From the NCBI GenBank assembly GCA_946535225.1, contig CAMNDJ010000010.1, forward strand, positions 1-48,306: 48,306 bases of DNA, in the 5' to 3' direction. Under the pieces are notes generated by a model, which saw only the letters and a list, made by a program, of their open reading frames with translations, made no database searches and had not been told where the DNA came from. A program made the position numbers and the translations under genes. Shown piece after piece: positions 16,505 through 25,840 of this stretch (its first letter is position 1; each line of letters begins with the position of its first letter). This DNA is from an uncultured Lachnospiraceae bacterium (GTDB lineage Bacteria > Bacillota > Clostridia > Lachnospirales > Lachnospiraceae).

Positions 16505-17842
16505 TCATTTCTCTTCCTTGCGTTCCCTTATGATGAACTTAAGCGGAGTTCCGTCAAATCCGAATGTATCTCTTATCTGATTCTCTATATATCTTGTATA
16601 AGAGAAATGCATCAGTTCTTTGTCATTTACGAATATCACAAATGTAGGCGGTTTGACGGCTACCTGCGTTATATAGAACAGCTTAAGCCGCTTGCCCTTA
16701 TCGGTCGGAGGCTGCTGCATGGCCACCGCCTCTGCCATTATCTCATTTAACACTCCGGTCTGGACTCTGAGTGCATGATTCTCTCTTACGGCATCGATCA
16801 CCTCGTAGAGTTTGGCTATCCTCTGTCCCGACTTGACCGATATGAACATTATCTGAGCATATGACATAAAAGACAGAGTTGAGCGGATCTTCTTTGTGAA
16901 CTCATTTACCGTCTTGTCGTTCTTCTCGATAAGATCCCATTTGTTGACGGCTATTATGAAGCCTTTGCCTCTCTCATGAGCGATCCCCGCGATCTTGGCA
17001 TCCTGCTCGGTAACTCCTTCCTCGGCATCGATTAGGAGTACAACGACATCGGCGCGTTCGACCGCCGAAACAGTACGGACGATCATATATCTCTCGAGTT
17101 CTTCTTTGATCTTGCTCTTACGCCTTAATCCTGCCGTATCAATGAATATATAATCCCTGCCGTTATACCTGACGGTAGTGTCAACTGCATCTCTTGTGGT
17201 GCCTGCGATATCCGATACGATAAGTCTGTTCTCTCCTGTCAGTTTGTTGATAAGAGACGACTTACCTACATTCGGCTTACCTATAATGGCGATCCTCGGG
17301 ATATCATCATCTTCCTCTTCACCGGACGGTTCGGGGAAGAATTCCACTACCTTCTCGAGCATGTCTCCTATGCCGAGTCTGTTAGCCGAAGATATGGGGA
17401 TCGGATCCCCGAGACCGACATTATAAAACTCATAGGTGTCCGCCATGAACTTATTGAAATCATCCACCTTATTGACTACGAGCAACACAGGCTTATGCGA
17501 ACGCCTTAACATATCGGCGACCTTCATATCGGCATCGGTAAGTCCCTGTCTGACATCAGTCATGAACAGGATCACATCCGCTGTATCGATCGCTATCTGC
17601 GCCTGTTCCCTCATCTGACTTAGGATAACGTCCTTACTGTCAGGTTCGATACCGCCGGTATCGATCAGTGTGAAATTGTGATCGAGCCAAGTTACGTCAG
17701 CATATATCCTGTCCCTGGTGATCCCCGGCGTATCCTTTACTATAGAGATCATTTCGCCGGCAAGCGCATTAAAAAGCGTGCTCTTTCCCACATTCGGACG
17801 TCCCACTACCGCAACTATGGGTTTTCCTCTTCTCTTACTCAT
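16505..17842 (-). CDS. der: Ribosome-assembly GTPase Der (EngA)
   Basis: Double-GTPase needed for maturation of the 50S subunit. First G domain: GRPNVGKST, DTPGITRD, DTGG, NKVD. Second: GKPNVGKSS, DIAGTTRD, DTAGLRRK, NKWD. A KH-like C-terminal domain follows (to residue 445). All nucleotide-binding motifs are intact and length is typical. It lies between the DUF512 protein gene and plsY, a conserved arrangement in Clostridia. Confidence 0.97.
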   Translation of the reverse strand: MSKRRGKPIVAVVGRPNVGKSTLFNALAGEMISIVKDTPGITRDRIYADVTWLDHNFTLIDTGGIEPDSKDVILSQMREQAQIAIDTADVILFMTDVRQGLTDADMKVADMLRRSHKPVLLVVNKVDDFNKFMADTYEFYNVGLGDPIPISSANRLGIGDMLEKVVEFFPEPSGEEEDDDIPRIAIIGKPNVGKSSLINKLTGENRLIVSDIAGTTRDAVDTTVRYNGRDYIFIDTAGLRRKSKIKEELERYMIVRTVSAVERADVVVLLIDAEEGVTEQDAKIAGIAHERGKGFIIAVNKWDLIEKNDKTVNEFTKKIRSTLSFMSYAQIMFISVKSGQRIAKLYEVIDAVRENHALRVQTGVLNEIMAEAVAMQQPPTDKGKRLKLFYITQVAVKPPTFVIFVNDKELMHFSYTRYIENQIRDTFGFDGTPLKFIIRERKEEK

Positions 17843-17915
17843 ATATATGTTCTCAGATATCCTTTAATCTTAAAACGATCGCTGACCGCCTGTCCGATCA
17901 GGTCATATGACCGCA

Positions 17916-19367
17916 TCAGTGTGCATAAAGCATGCACTTAAGCGCATCATACCCGCTTGATTTTACAATATCCACCTTTACTTGTAAAGCAGACTCGATA
18001 TCGCCTACAGTCACATCATCAAGCAGCACATCGGTCCCGCTTCTTAACGTGTTCTCATTGATAAGGAGTCTGTCTCCGAGTTCCCCTCCCGAGGCAACAT
18101 ACTCTTTGCACTGCTCTATGATATCCTGTCCCGTGAGAAGACCCGTCACCGTTATCTTCTCTCCGAAGAATCTGTTGGTTATCGGCATCACATTTATTGA
18201 TTTCTCCGGAAAAGCAGCCGTGACTGACTCCGCCATCTGCCTTATGTATCTCACCGCCAGACGACCCGTTATGACCGTGATCCTCTCTGCACTTACCGCT
18301 CTTATCTTAGGATGAGATGTGAACAATCCCTTTATCTTTTGTAATACTCCCGATCCTGTCCCTCCCGTATCATCATCTCTTATCTGATCCGATTCGCAGT
18401 ATTGATAAATGTCCCCGCCTTCCTTTACTATATCAAGTCCGTCATAGAATTCCGTGAGTACGGAACGCATCATCCCGACACCGTTTTCGATCTGCAGATA
18501 TCCGTCATATGTCTCTTCCGCCGGGAGCTCAACCCCCGCATTTATATACCACTCATCGGACGCATGAACAAAATGTGTTCCGTGTTCGGCATATGCCTTC
18601 TTTTGCCATCTGTCAATGACAGAGATCACTTCAAGTGCATCTTCCGGTGTAAACGGTTTGAGAGGGTACAGACCCTCCCTGTGGTCGCTCAGTCCCACCG
18701 GAACTACGGACAGTGATTCTAACACGGGAACATATTCATACAGTTTCTTAAGAGAATACTCCAGCTCCTTTCCGTCATTTACGCCCTTACACAGGACGAT
18801 CTGTCCGTTCATTGTGATACCAGCCTCAAACAGTCTGTCCGCCTTTTTCAGTGCATCCCCGGCGAATCTGTTGTTTAGCATCGTACACCTTAACTCGGGA
18901 TTCATCGTATGGAATGATATGTTGACAGGCATCAGCCTGTATTTGATCACCCTGTCTATGTCATGGTCCGACATATTGGTAAGGGTTATATAATTGCCCT
19001 GTAAGAAAGAGAGTCTGGCATCGTCATCCTTAAAATATATGGTCTCTCTCATACACGGCGGATTCTGATCTATGAAACAGAATATGCATTTATTTGAGCA
19101 GCGTCTGTATTCATCCATAAGCCCCGCTTCAAACACAAGCCCTATGTCATCATCTTCATCCTTGTCCATATGATATGACATGACACTTCCGTCAGTTTTT
19201 CTTACTGAGATATCCACCGATGTATTCTCGCACTGATACTGGTAGTCGAATATATCCTCAATCTCCTCGCCGTTTATCTTAAGGAGCACATCACCCGGAC
19301 ATATACCGCAAGACTGTGCTATTGAGTTTTTTCTGATGCTCTCTATCCTGTGTTCTGTCATGGTCAC
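17916..19367 (-). CDS. DUF512 protein: PDZ domain plus radical-SAM-like domain
   Basis: About 483 residues. Residues 1-80 form a PDZ-like domain (GICPGDVLLKINGEEI). Then CSNKCIFCF with C90-x3-C94-x2-C97 gives a radical-SAM [4Fe-4S] motif, followed by DDARLSFLQGNYITLTN and a C-terminal DUF512 domain. Function unknown; the gene is nearly always next to der in Clostridia, hinting at a link with ribosome assembly or membrane lipid genes, but that is inference. No convincing ribosome binding site precedes the ATG; a second in-frame ATG lies two codons on. The gene starts 35 bases past the prs terminator. Confidence 0.88.
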   Translation of the reverse strand: MTMTEHRIESIRKNSIAQSCGICPGDVLLKINGEEIEDIFDYQYQCENTSVDISVRKTDGSVMSYHMDKDEDDDIGLVFEAGLMDEYRRCSNKCIFCFIDQNPPCMRETIYFKDDDARLSFLQGNYITLTNMSDHDIDRVIKYRLMPVNISFHTMNPELRCTMLNNRFAGDALKKADRLFEAGITMNGQIVLCKGVNDGKELEYSLKKLYEYVPVLESLSVVPVGLSDHREGLYPLKPFTPEDALEVISVIDRWQKKAYAEHGTHFVHASDEWYINAGVELPAEETYDGYLQIENGVGMMRSVLTEFYDGLDIVKEGGDIYQYCESDQIRDDDTGGTGSGVLQKIKGLFTSHPKIRAVSAERITVITGRLAVRYIRQMAESVTAAFPEKSINVMPITNRFFGEKITVTGLLTGQDIIEQCKEYVASGGELGDRLLINENTLRSGTDVLLDDVTVGDIESALQVKVDIVKSSGYDALKCMLYAH

Positions 19368-19402
19368 AAACTAACGTCCCGTTTTCGTTTTAGAAAAATC
19401 AA

Positions 19403-19440
19403 ATAGTACATAGACCTGACATATCAGGCATATGTACTAT
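19403..19440 (-). terminator. Terminator of prs
   Basis: Ten-base outer stem (ATAGTACATA / TATGTACTAT), a 2x2 internal loop, a five-base inner stem and CATA-type tetraloop; on the minus strand it is followed by TTTGATTTTTC. Confidence 0.75.
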
Positions 19441-19465
19441 CCGAATCCATTCTGTCATATCAGAG

Positions 19466-20665
19466 TCATGCATGCTCATCAAGTTCCTCAAATGCACGTG
19501 CATTGTAATTCTCGATCGCTCTGTGAAGCTGTTCCGATGAATCCATTACATTGCTCATGGATGCATCATGGTTCATCATGTGTATGATATCGGCTATAAA
19601 ACCGCTCATATCCGCCTCGGCATAATAAGGTCTTTCCTTGAGTTGTGGCGGAAGGTATGTGAGATTGGTCGTAACCACCTTCTCAAACCAGCATCTCTCG
19701 TATGCATTGTCAAATGCCTTGAGACCGCTTGTGAAGAGTCCGAACGTACAGCACAGATATACCCGTTTGGCATTCATCTCCTTAAGCTTACGCGCCGTAT
19801 CGATTATGGATTCTCCCGATGATATCATATCATCCATTATGACAACATCCTTGCCGTCTATATTGTCACCCAAAAACTCATGGGCAACTATCGGATTCTT
19901 CCCGTTAACGATTCTGGTATAGTCCCTTCTCTTATAGAACATACCCGCATTAACACCTAGTACATTTGCAAAATATATCGATCTGTCCAATGCGCCTTCA
20001 TCAGGCGAGATGACCACGAGATGTTCCTTATCTATCGTTAAATCTCTTTCGGTATGAAGAAGCGCTTTGATGAACGGAGTCGGCGGAGTATAATTATCAA
20101 AATCACTGAGAGGTATCGCATTGGCCACTCTCGGATCGTGCGCATCAAAAGTGATGAAATTATCAACACCCATTTTTACGAGTTCCTCGAGCATATATGC
20201 GCAGTCAAGCGACTCTCTTGACGATCTCTTGTGCTGTCTTCCTTCATACAGAAAAGGCATTATCACGTTTAATCTCTTGGCTCTGCCCGCAGCAGCTGCA
20301 ATAAGCCTCTTAAGATCCTGATAGTGATCATCCGGGCTCATATGATTGACGAAATTGTTCATCCTGTATGTGATGCTGCTGTTCGTCACATCTGTTATGA
20401 TATAGAGGTCTTTACCTCTTATCGATTCATCGAAAATGCCCTTGGCTTCACCTGTTCCGAATCTCGGACAACGTACCTTGCACAGATAACTGTCCCTTAT
20501 GTATCCGTGCATGGCCGGCTCTGTGGCAAACTTGTCGGGTTCTTTCTTTCTGGTCTGAACCAGATGTTTATCTATATCGGTCGCAAGCCGCCTGGCGCAG
20601 TCAAGTGTTGCTATCTCAAGCGGTGCGACAGGCAATTTGTATTTGAGTTCTTCCAGATTAGGCAT
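19466..20665 (-). CDS. prs: Ribose-phosphate pyrophosphokinase, long divergent type
   Basis: Makes PRPP from ribose-5-phosphate and ATP for nucleotide, His and Trp synthesis. Two phosphoribosyltransferase folds; the PRPP loop is VVIMDDMISSGES (about 274-286) and VVISPDEGALDR matches the PRPP synthetase signature. It is 399 residues, against about 315 for the usual enzyme. The usual YARQDRK segment reads YEGRQHKRSS, and the DLHA segment reads DAHD, with extra residues at the N-terminus and between these parts. Clostridial genomes often carry such a long form. AAAGGAG precedes the ATG. It follows the MocR gene by 34 bases and has a possible promoter overlapping that gene's end. Confidence 0.88.
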   Translation of the reverse strand: MPNLEELKYKLPVAPLEIATLDCARRLATDIDKHLVQTRKKEPDKFATEPAMHGYIRDSYLCKVRCPRFGTGEAKGIFDESIRGKDLYIITDVTNSSITYRMNNFVNHMSPDDHYQDLKRLIAAAAGRAKRLNVIMPFLYEGRQHKRSSRESLDCAYMLEELVKMGVDNFITFDAHDPRVANAIPLSDFDNYTPPTPFIKALLHTERDLTIDKEHLVVISPDEGALDRSIYFANVLGVNAGMFYKRRDYTRIVNGKNPIVAHEFLGDNIDGKDVVIMDDMISSGESIIDTARKLKEMNAKRVYLCCTFGLFTSGLKAFDNAYERCWFEKVVTTNLTYLPPQLKERPYYAEADMSGFIADIIHMMNHDASMSNVMDSSEQLHRAIENYNARAFEELDEHA

Positions 20666-20693
20666 TGGACATCTCCTTTCATCCGCACCAATA

Positions 20694-20722
20694 AATGTAT
20701 CATTTTATAGCGTTTTTATCAA
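20694..20722 (-). promoter_or_regulatory. Possible promoter of prs
   Basis: Minus-strand TTGATA (20722-20717), 17-base spacer, TACATT (20699-20694), overlapping the last codons of the MocR-type gene. Confidence 0.45.
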
Positions 20723-21815
20723 CTGCGAATGTACCGGCTGTATTCCGTCTTTTTCTCCTCACCCTGTTTAGATGCCTTTCAAAATCCCCGCTTTTTAACA
20801 GTTCGGCCAGTACGAACTGATCGAATATCGGGACGGTACATGAATAAAACCCGAGTTTTTTGTTAAAGGTATCAACAAGCCTTAAAGGAAGCAGCATATA
20901 TCCCACTCTTACGGAGGGAGCCAGCGTTCTTGTGAACGTATTAAGATATATGACATTCACATCGGCATCCATTCCGAAGAGCGGCTCCTCGACTTTTCTT
21001 GAGACTGTCAGTTCCGAATCATAATTGTCTTCTATTATCAGTCCGTTTCTTTGCTTTGCCCACCTTAAGTATTCCTTTTTCTTGGATATATCCGCAGTGA
21101 CACCTGAAGGATAGCTGTTAAAAGGGGTTATATGAAGGACAGAGGCCCCGGTCTTTTTCAGTTCCTCAGTCGCTATTCCGTCCTTGTTCATCTTAAGAAG
21201 ATCACATTTAAGTCCCATCGCCTCATATACCTTGCGTATTATCTTATACGAGGGATCCTCTATCGCGATCACGCTGTCTGTTCCGAGCAACTGGGCAATG
21301 AGTCCGTAAAGATACTCTGTTCCCGAACCTATTATCACCTGTGCAGGCTGTATCACTATGCCTCTGCTCCTTGCCAAATATCTGCATATCTCGCCTCTAA
21401 GCTCCGGGCATCCGTGATTCGGTGATTTGATCATTATCCTCTCACCGTAGTCAAGTATCACTCTTCTCATCGTCTTTGCTATCACCGAGAACGGGAATTC
21501 GCTCGTGATACCTGCAGGTGTCTCTTTTACCGCCTCATTTAATCCGCCGGCAGCCAAATCTCCCAGAAAGTCATCACCTTTGTATATGACAAAAGAACCG
21601 CTCCTTTCTCTGCCCAAAACATATCCTTCATCAGCAAGCAGCATTACGGCATGTTCAACGGTTATGACACTTAACCCTGTCTCTTCCGAAATGATACGTT
21701 TGGAAGGAAGTTTGCTCCCATAGGGATATACCCCGGCGATTATATCTTTCACAAGATATCTGTACAGCTGGATATATGCAGGCGATCTGTCATTCTTATC
21801 TATTTCATAGTTCAT
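20700..21815 (-). CDS. MocR-type regulator: GntR helix-turn-helix with degenerate, truncated aminotransferase domain
   Basis: Residues 11-78 are a GntR-family winged helix-turn-helix (PAYIQLYRYLV...GSKLPSKR...TVEHAVMLLADEGYV). Residues about 105-371 are an aminotransferase-I-like fold as in PdxR, GabR and TauR, with GSGTEYLYG, EDPSYK, TPFNSYPSG and EDNYDSEL. The motif that should carry the PLP-binding lysine (TFSKTLAP in relatives) reads TFTRTLAP, with Arg296 at the lysine position. The protein also ends at 371, where MocR proteins usually run to 450-490, so the small C-terminal subdomain is mostly missing; prs starts right after, with no continuation in another frame. It is divergent from the ECF S-component gene, a usual place for its regulator. 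Confidence 0.85.
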   Translation of the reverse strand: MNYEIDKNDRSPAYIQLYRYLVKDIIAGVYPYGSKLPSKRIISEETGLSVITVEHAVMLLADEGYVLGRERSGSFVIYKGDDFLGDLAAGGLNEAVKETPAGITSEFPFSVIAKTMRRVILDYGERIMIKSPNHGCPELRGEICRYLARSRGIVIQPAQVIIGSGTEYLYGLIAQLLGTDSVIAIEDPSYKIIRKVYEAMGLKCDLLKMNKDGIATEELKKTGASVLHITPFNSYPSGVTADISKKKEYLRWAKQRNGLIIEDNYDSELTVSRKVEEPLFGMDADVNVIYLNTFTRTLAPSVRVGYMLLPLRLVDTFNKKLGFYSCTVPIFDQFVLAELLKSGDFERHLNRVRRKRRNTAGTFAVDKNAIK

Positions 21816-21863
21816 CTGGTTATATCATTTGCTCCTGTTCTGGTCATTTTTATATATCCAGAT
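21814..21863. promoter_or_regulatory. Divergent control region with three CTGG-type repeats
   Basis: The 94 bases between the MocR-type gene and the ECF gene hold ATCTGGTTAT (21814-21823), TTCTGGTCAT (21838-21847, same orientation, 24 bases on) and CCAGAT (21858-21863, the inverted form of ATCTGG). Direct repeats with an inverted copy are the kind of site used by MocR-family regulators. A weak promoter for the ECF gene (TTGCTC at 21829, 18-base spacer, TATATC at 21853) would span the second repeat. Confidence 0.45.
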
Positions 21864-21909
21864 CTATATTACTATTCTACACATCGAAAGTAAACAGGAG
21901 ATCGTGATA

Positions 21910-22434
21910 ATGAACTCAAATAACAAACTCACCACGATAAGGATCACAACCACAGCAGTTTTCATGGCACTTAACATAGCCATGTCATCCTTCGGTATCC
22001 CGGTACCTGGAGGTCATCTCTATCTCTGCGATGCCGTTATATGTCTTGCTTCTATTATCCTCGGGCCGTTAGAGGCATTTGTCGTCGGAGGAATAGGATC
22101 GTTCTTAGGTGATATGATCTTCTATCCCCTGCCGATGTTCGTTTCCCTTGTTACTCACGGTCTGCAGGCGGTGGTCATATCTCTTATCTCACATAAGATG
22201 TTAAAAGAACATCCTAAGATCGCTTCAGGTATAGGTGTTACCATAGGAGCCTTCATAATGGTAACGGGTTATACATTGGGCAAGATATATGTGTACAGCA
22301 CACTGGAATATGCGATCATCAAACTTCCTTATGAGATAGCTCAGGCTGTATTGGGAGCCGTCCTCGGAATGCTGCTTTGCTGGAAATTAAATATAAGATC
22401 CCTGTATATCAGAATGACTGAAGAAAAGGACTGA
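21910..22434 (+). CDS. ECF transporter substrate-binding (S) component, vitamin type
   Basis: A 174-residue membrane protein with five or six helices that would pair with a shared EcfAAT energy module (not in the window). Typical S-component features: an early ALNIAM helix, PVPGGHLYLCDAV, GPLEAFVVGGIGSFLGD and a basic C-terminus. The pattern is closest to HmpT/PdxU-like S components, so a vitamin B1 or B6 precursor is a guess, strengthened by the divergent MocR-type regulator. Start chosen at ATG 21910, nine bases after CAGGAG; the frame is open 27 codons upstream but lacks a ribosome binding site. A terminator overlaps its stop codon. Confidence 0.82.
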   Translation: MNSNNKLTTIRITTTAVFMALNIAMSSFGIPVPGGHLYLCDAVICLASIILGPLEAFVVGGIGSFLGDMIFYPLPMFVSLVTHGLQAVVISLISHKMLKEHPKIASGIGVTIGAFIMVTGYTLGKIYVYSTLEYAIIKLPYEIAQAVLGAVLGMLLCWKLNIRSLYIRMTEEKD

Positions 22435-22454
22435 GCAAGCCGCTCAGTCCTTTT
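22424..22454. terminator. Terminator of the ECF gene, probably bidirectional
   Basis: Thirteen-base perfect stem AAAAGGACTGAGC / GCTCAGTCCTTTT with a five-base loop, followed by T on the plus strand. It overlaps the ECF stop codon and also lies downstream of the convergent kinase gene. Confidence 0.88.
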
Positions 22455-22492
22455 TCATCTACACCCTATATCTCATGATCATGGGGCAGTTC

Positions 22493-25069
22493 TTATGCTT
22501 TGTCGAATCCCAATACTATCTTGAAAAGATCTCCGTCCAATGCTATATCAAAGGTTCCGCCCATCGCTTCGGTAAGAGACTTGGCGATCGACAGTCCGAG
22601 TCCCGAACCTTCGGTCCTTCGTGACTGATCCCCTCTTGTAAATCTCTCAACCAGTTCATCCGTACTGATATTCAGCGGATCCGCCGAAATATTCTTAACG
22701 GATATCAGCACTCTGCTCTTTACTGCCTCATCCGATCCGTCTCCTGTAGTCTCCATGTCAACATACACTCTGGTACCTTCGAGCGCATACTTATAAACAT
22801 TGTTAAAGAGATTCTCGACCACCCTGAATATCCCCCTGCTGTCTGCCATGATATAAGCGGGCTGGGACGGAAGATCCAGGATAGTCTTTAAGCCTTTCTG
22901 TTCAAACTTCTCAAAGAATTCTCCTAATGACTGATGTATCAGTTCCACTACATTGAGTTTCTCAATATTAAGAGATATGCTTCCGGAGCTTATCTTCGAA
23001 GCCTCAACAAGATCATCGGTAAGCTGCTTTAACCTCTGTGATTTCTGATCGAGGATGTCCACATATCCTCTTATCCTTTCATCTTCGATCTGTTCTCTTT
23101 TTAACAGATCCACATAGTTGATTATGGATGTGAGCGGAGTTTTGATATCATGACTTACATTGGTGATGAGGTCCGCCTTCATCTTCTCGTCTCTCATGGA
23201 CGTATCGACAGCCTTGCTTATACCGTCGCCTATGTTGTTGACTGCATTGGCAAGTGCAAGATTATCTCCGTGCATACCCTTCGTATCCACTTTGTGAGAT
23301 ATCTCGCCTTCTGATATCCTGTTTATCCCACCGACTATGCCGTTCCTTGTTCTCGCATCCCTGTACAGTAACCAGCCCACAAACATATCTGCAACAAAGG
23401 CCACTATGATACCCGCAACTCCGAGAAGGACCAATACCAGATTGAATGCCAGAAACAGCAGGAACGGAAGCCAGATCCTGACTGCCAGCTGTCCGTTATC
23501 GTACATATCTGTCACGCCTGCATGTATCTTATCCGTAAGCCACTTAAGGATCGATCCCTTCCACATAAGTTTGCATTTGATCTTACGTACCAGGATGAGA
23601 TAAAGCGGAAGCAGGATGATATTGCACAGTACAAGGGCCGTTCCCCATATCGGATAGAAGGCATTCCTGTCAAATCCGTGTCTTATGAGGCTGTCGGATT
23701 CCCAATATATGGTGGCGCACATTCCGCCTAACAGACCCACGGCTGCCGCAACTAACAGAAGATACACCTCGAACGGCATGGTGTCTATCTTGGATGCCCT
23801 TATCTCCTCCCTCTTTTCACCGTTCTCATCAGTCACAACGACTCTTCCTGCGAGTATCGTCATTATGACGAACAATATGATATAGATGATCACGCCGGTC
23901 GCGGCTGCGATCAGGGCCGGAATGAGCATAGCATTGGTCTTGTTGTATTCGGACTTAACAGCCGAGAATATATCATCGGCCGGGTATTCTTCGTCTATCG
24001 CCAGCCAGACTCTGGAACCGTCGCCGAAGGAATATTCATACTCCCCGATCACGCTCTTCATGAACACCGAATTAACCGCATCTATATTGGTGGCAGTCTG
24101 AAGTCTGTCCGGATTGAAGCAGACGTATTTTATGTGTCCCGTGAACTCCTTTGACAGTTCATCATTTGTAAGGCCGGCCACACTTCTGTCAAGATTTGAA
24201 TATCTTACGCTCTTACCGTTGCGGTCATTTAGTTGATAACAGTACAATACATTGGTATTGCCGTCTCTGTATCTGTCACCGTACTCTATATACTCATTGT
24301 AATTATTACAGAGATCACTTGCCGAGGATATCAGGTTCTTGACAAGAGCTCTGTACTCCAGTCTGTTATTGACATGATCCAATAACTGCGACTTATCCAT
24401 GGATCTGTATCTCTCTACGAGCACATATTCCGTGGTCACAGCGATTTCACCCGGGTCCGCATAAAGATCACTAAGGATGTCAAATGCCGTCGCCGCGCTG
24501 TAGTGCTCAGATTGTGATTCTGTTATAGAAGCAGGTACATCCACGCCGTTTATGAGCGAATAAAAATATGCATCCAGCTGTGCTTCGGTTCCTGTCACGG
24601 ATATCAGATCGAATCCGTAATTGCCCCATTTGATAAGATCGTCAAGCTTATACTCGACATTCACATCACTCATATAATTATCGGTAACACTGTGACCCGT
24701 TCCCTCATCATTCTCCGAAGCATACATCCTGTATGAGTTTTTGGTCCTGTTGGCATAGGCATTGATATTGATCGCCTTGTCGGCATCGAAGCTTCCGCCG
24801 GTCTCCATCTGATTCTTGATCACGCACATCCTCGTGATATCATATATTGCTCTTTTATATGTCTCTGCGAAGATCTCGGAATCCTCGTATTTCTCGCTGC
24901 CTCTGTCAAACAATCCGCCCGCGAATACTATCTTAGTCTCTCCGAACGCATCCTCATATGTAATGGTCGACGACTGATATATCTGAACTACGGCCAGCGT
25001 GACCATCAAAACTGCGAGACTGCTTATCACGATGAGCAGCAGACTCTTGCTTCTACTCTTTGCTTTCAT
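22493..25069 (-). CDS. Multi-span membrane sensor histidine kinase
   Basis: 858 residues. TM1 (about 9-31), a large extracytoplasmic region of about 350 residues, then further membrane helices (about 381-407, 435-456, 474-494 and a pair at 531-568), a short HAMP-like linker (INRISEGEISHKVD), HisKA with H640 (NVSHDIKTPL) and HATPase_c (NLFNNVYKYA, GSGLGLSIAKSL). The sensor is not one I recognise. It begins nine bases after the response regulator gene ends, with GAGGAAAG as ribosome binding site; the two form one signalling pair. The ligand and output genes cannot be read here. Confidence 0.92.
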   Translation of the reverse strand: MKAKSRSKSLLLIVISSLAVLMVTLAVVQIYQSSTITYEDAFGETKIVFAGGLFDRGSEKYEDSEIFAETYKRAIYDITRMCVIKNQMETGGSFDADKAININAYANRTKNSYRMYASENDEGTGHSVTDNYMSDVNVEYKLDDLIKWGNYGFDLISVTGTEAQLDAYFYSLINGVDVPASITESQSEHYSAATAFDILSDLYADPGEIAVTTEYVLVERYRSMDKSQLLDHVNNRLEYRALVKNLISSASDLCNNYNEYIEYGDRYRDGNTNVLYCYQLNDRNGKSVRYSNLDRSVAGLTNDELSKEFTGHIKYVCFNPDRLQTATNIDAVNSVFMKSVIGEYEYSFGDGSRVWLAIDEEYPADDIFSAVKSEYNKTNAMLIPALIAAATGVIIYIILFVIMTILAGRVVVTDENGEKREEIRASKIDTMPFEVYLLLVAAAVGLLGGMCATIYWESDSLIRHGFDRNAFYPIWGTALVLCNIILLPLYLILVRKIKCKLMWKGSILKWLTDKIHAGVTDMYDNGQLAVRIWLPFLLFLAFNLVLVLLGVAGIIVAFVADMFVGWLLYRDARTRNGIVGGINRISEGEISHKVDTKGMHGDNLALANAVNNIGDGISKAVDTSMRDEKMKADLITNVSHDIKTPLTSIINYVDLLKREQIEDERIRGYVDILDQKSQRLKQLTDDLVEASKISSGSISLNIEKLNVVELIHQSLGEFFEKFEQKGLKTILDLPSQPAYIMADSRGIFRVVENLFNNVYKYALEGTRVYVDMETTGDGSDEAVKSRVLISVKNISADPLNISTDELVERFTRGDQSRRTEGSGLGLSIAKSLTEAMGGTFDIALDGDLFKIVLGFDKA

Positions 25070-25078
25070 TTACTTTCC

Positions 25079-25774
25079 TCACTGTTTCTCGACCTTATAT
25101 CCCACTCCCCATACCACTTTAAGGTATTTCGGTTCTTTGGGATTGATCTCGATCTTCTCCCTTATATGACGCACATGGACTGCCACCGTATTATCCGCGC
25201 CTAAAGGCTCCTCTCCCCAGATATTTTCATATATCTGATCGATCGAATATACCTTACCGGCATTCTTGGCGAGCAGAAGGAGGATATTGTATTCTATCGG
25301 AGTTAACTTTACGCTCTCTCCATCCACCGTGATCTCCTTGTTCTCGTCATTGATGACAAGTCCTCCCACACGGACCACATTAGCTTCCTGCCCGGCCACA
25401 CTCCCGAGTTCTCTGTAGCGGCGAAGATTCGACTTGACTCTGGCTACGAGCTCAAGAGGATTAAACGGCTTTGTTACATAGTCATCCGCCCCGATATTGA
25501 GCCCAAGTATCTTGTCCGCATCTTCGGACTTCGCGGTAAGAAAGATTATCGGTATGCTGTTATTCTCTCTGATCTTTTTGCAGGCGTGTATCCCGTCAAG
25601 CTTCGGCATCATGATATCAATGATGGCCAGCTGGATATCGGTATTCTCACGAAGCTTCTTAAGCGCTTCCTCACCGTCATAGGCCTTGATGACGGCGTAA
25701 TCCTCCTGCTCAAGATAGATCTCGATCGCATCCACTATCTCTTTCTCATCATCACACACCAGAATCTTAGTCAT
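25079..25774 (-). CDS. OmpR/PhoB-family response regulator
   Basis: Receiver domain with D8/D9, phospho-acceptor D53 (IIDIMMPKLDG), T (FLTAKS) and K (VTKPF), then a winged-helix DNA-binding domain (LTPIEYNILLLLAKN...VAVHVRHIREKIE). 231 residues, standard. It is first in an operon with the histidine kinase gene. Two TTAAG repeats 11 bases apart lie upstream and may be its own binding site. Confidence 0.95.
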   Translation of the reverse strand: MTKILVCDDEKEIVDAIEIYLEQEDYAVIKAYDGEEALKKLRENTDIQLAIIDIMMPKLDGIHACKKIRENNSIPIIFLTAKSEDADKILGLNIGADDYVTKPFNPLELVARVKSNLRRYRELGSVAGQEANVVRVGGLVINDENKEITVDGESVKLTPIEYNILLLLAKNAGKVYSIDQIYENIWGEEPLGADNTVAVHVRHIREKIEINPKEPKYLKVVWGVGYKVEKQ

Positions 25775-25840
25775 ATGTCAGTCCTTTCTCTACTCTATCA
25801 ATTAAAACATACAAATCTGATGAAAAACTCTTCATAAAAG

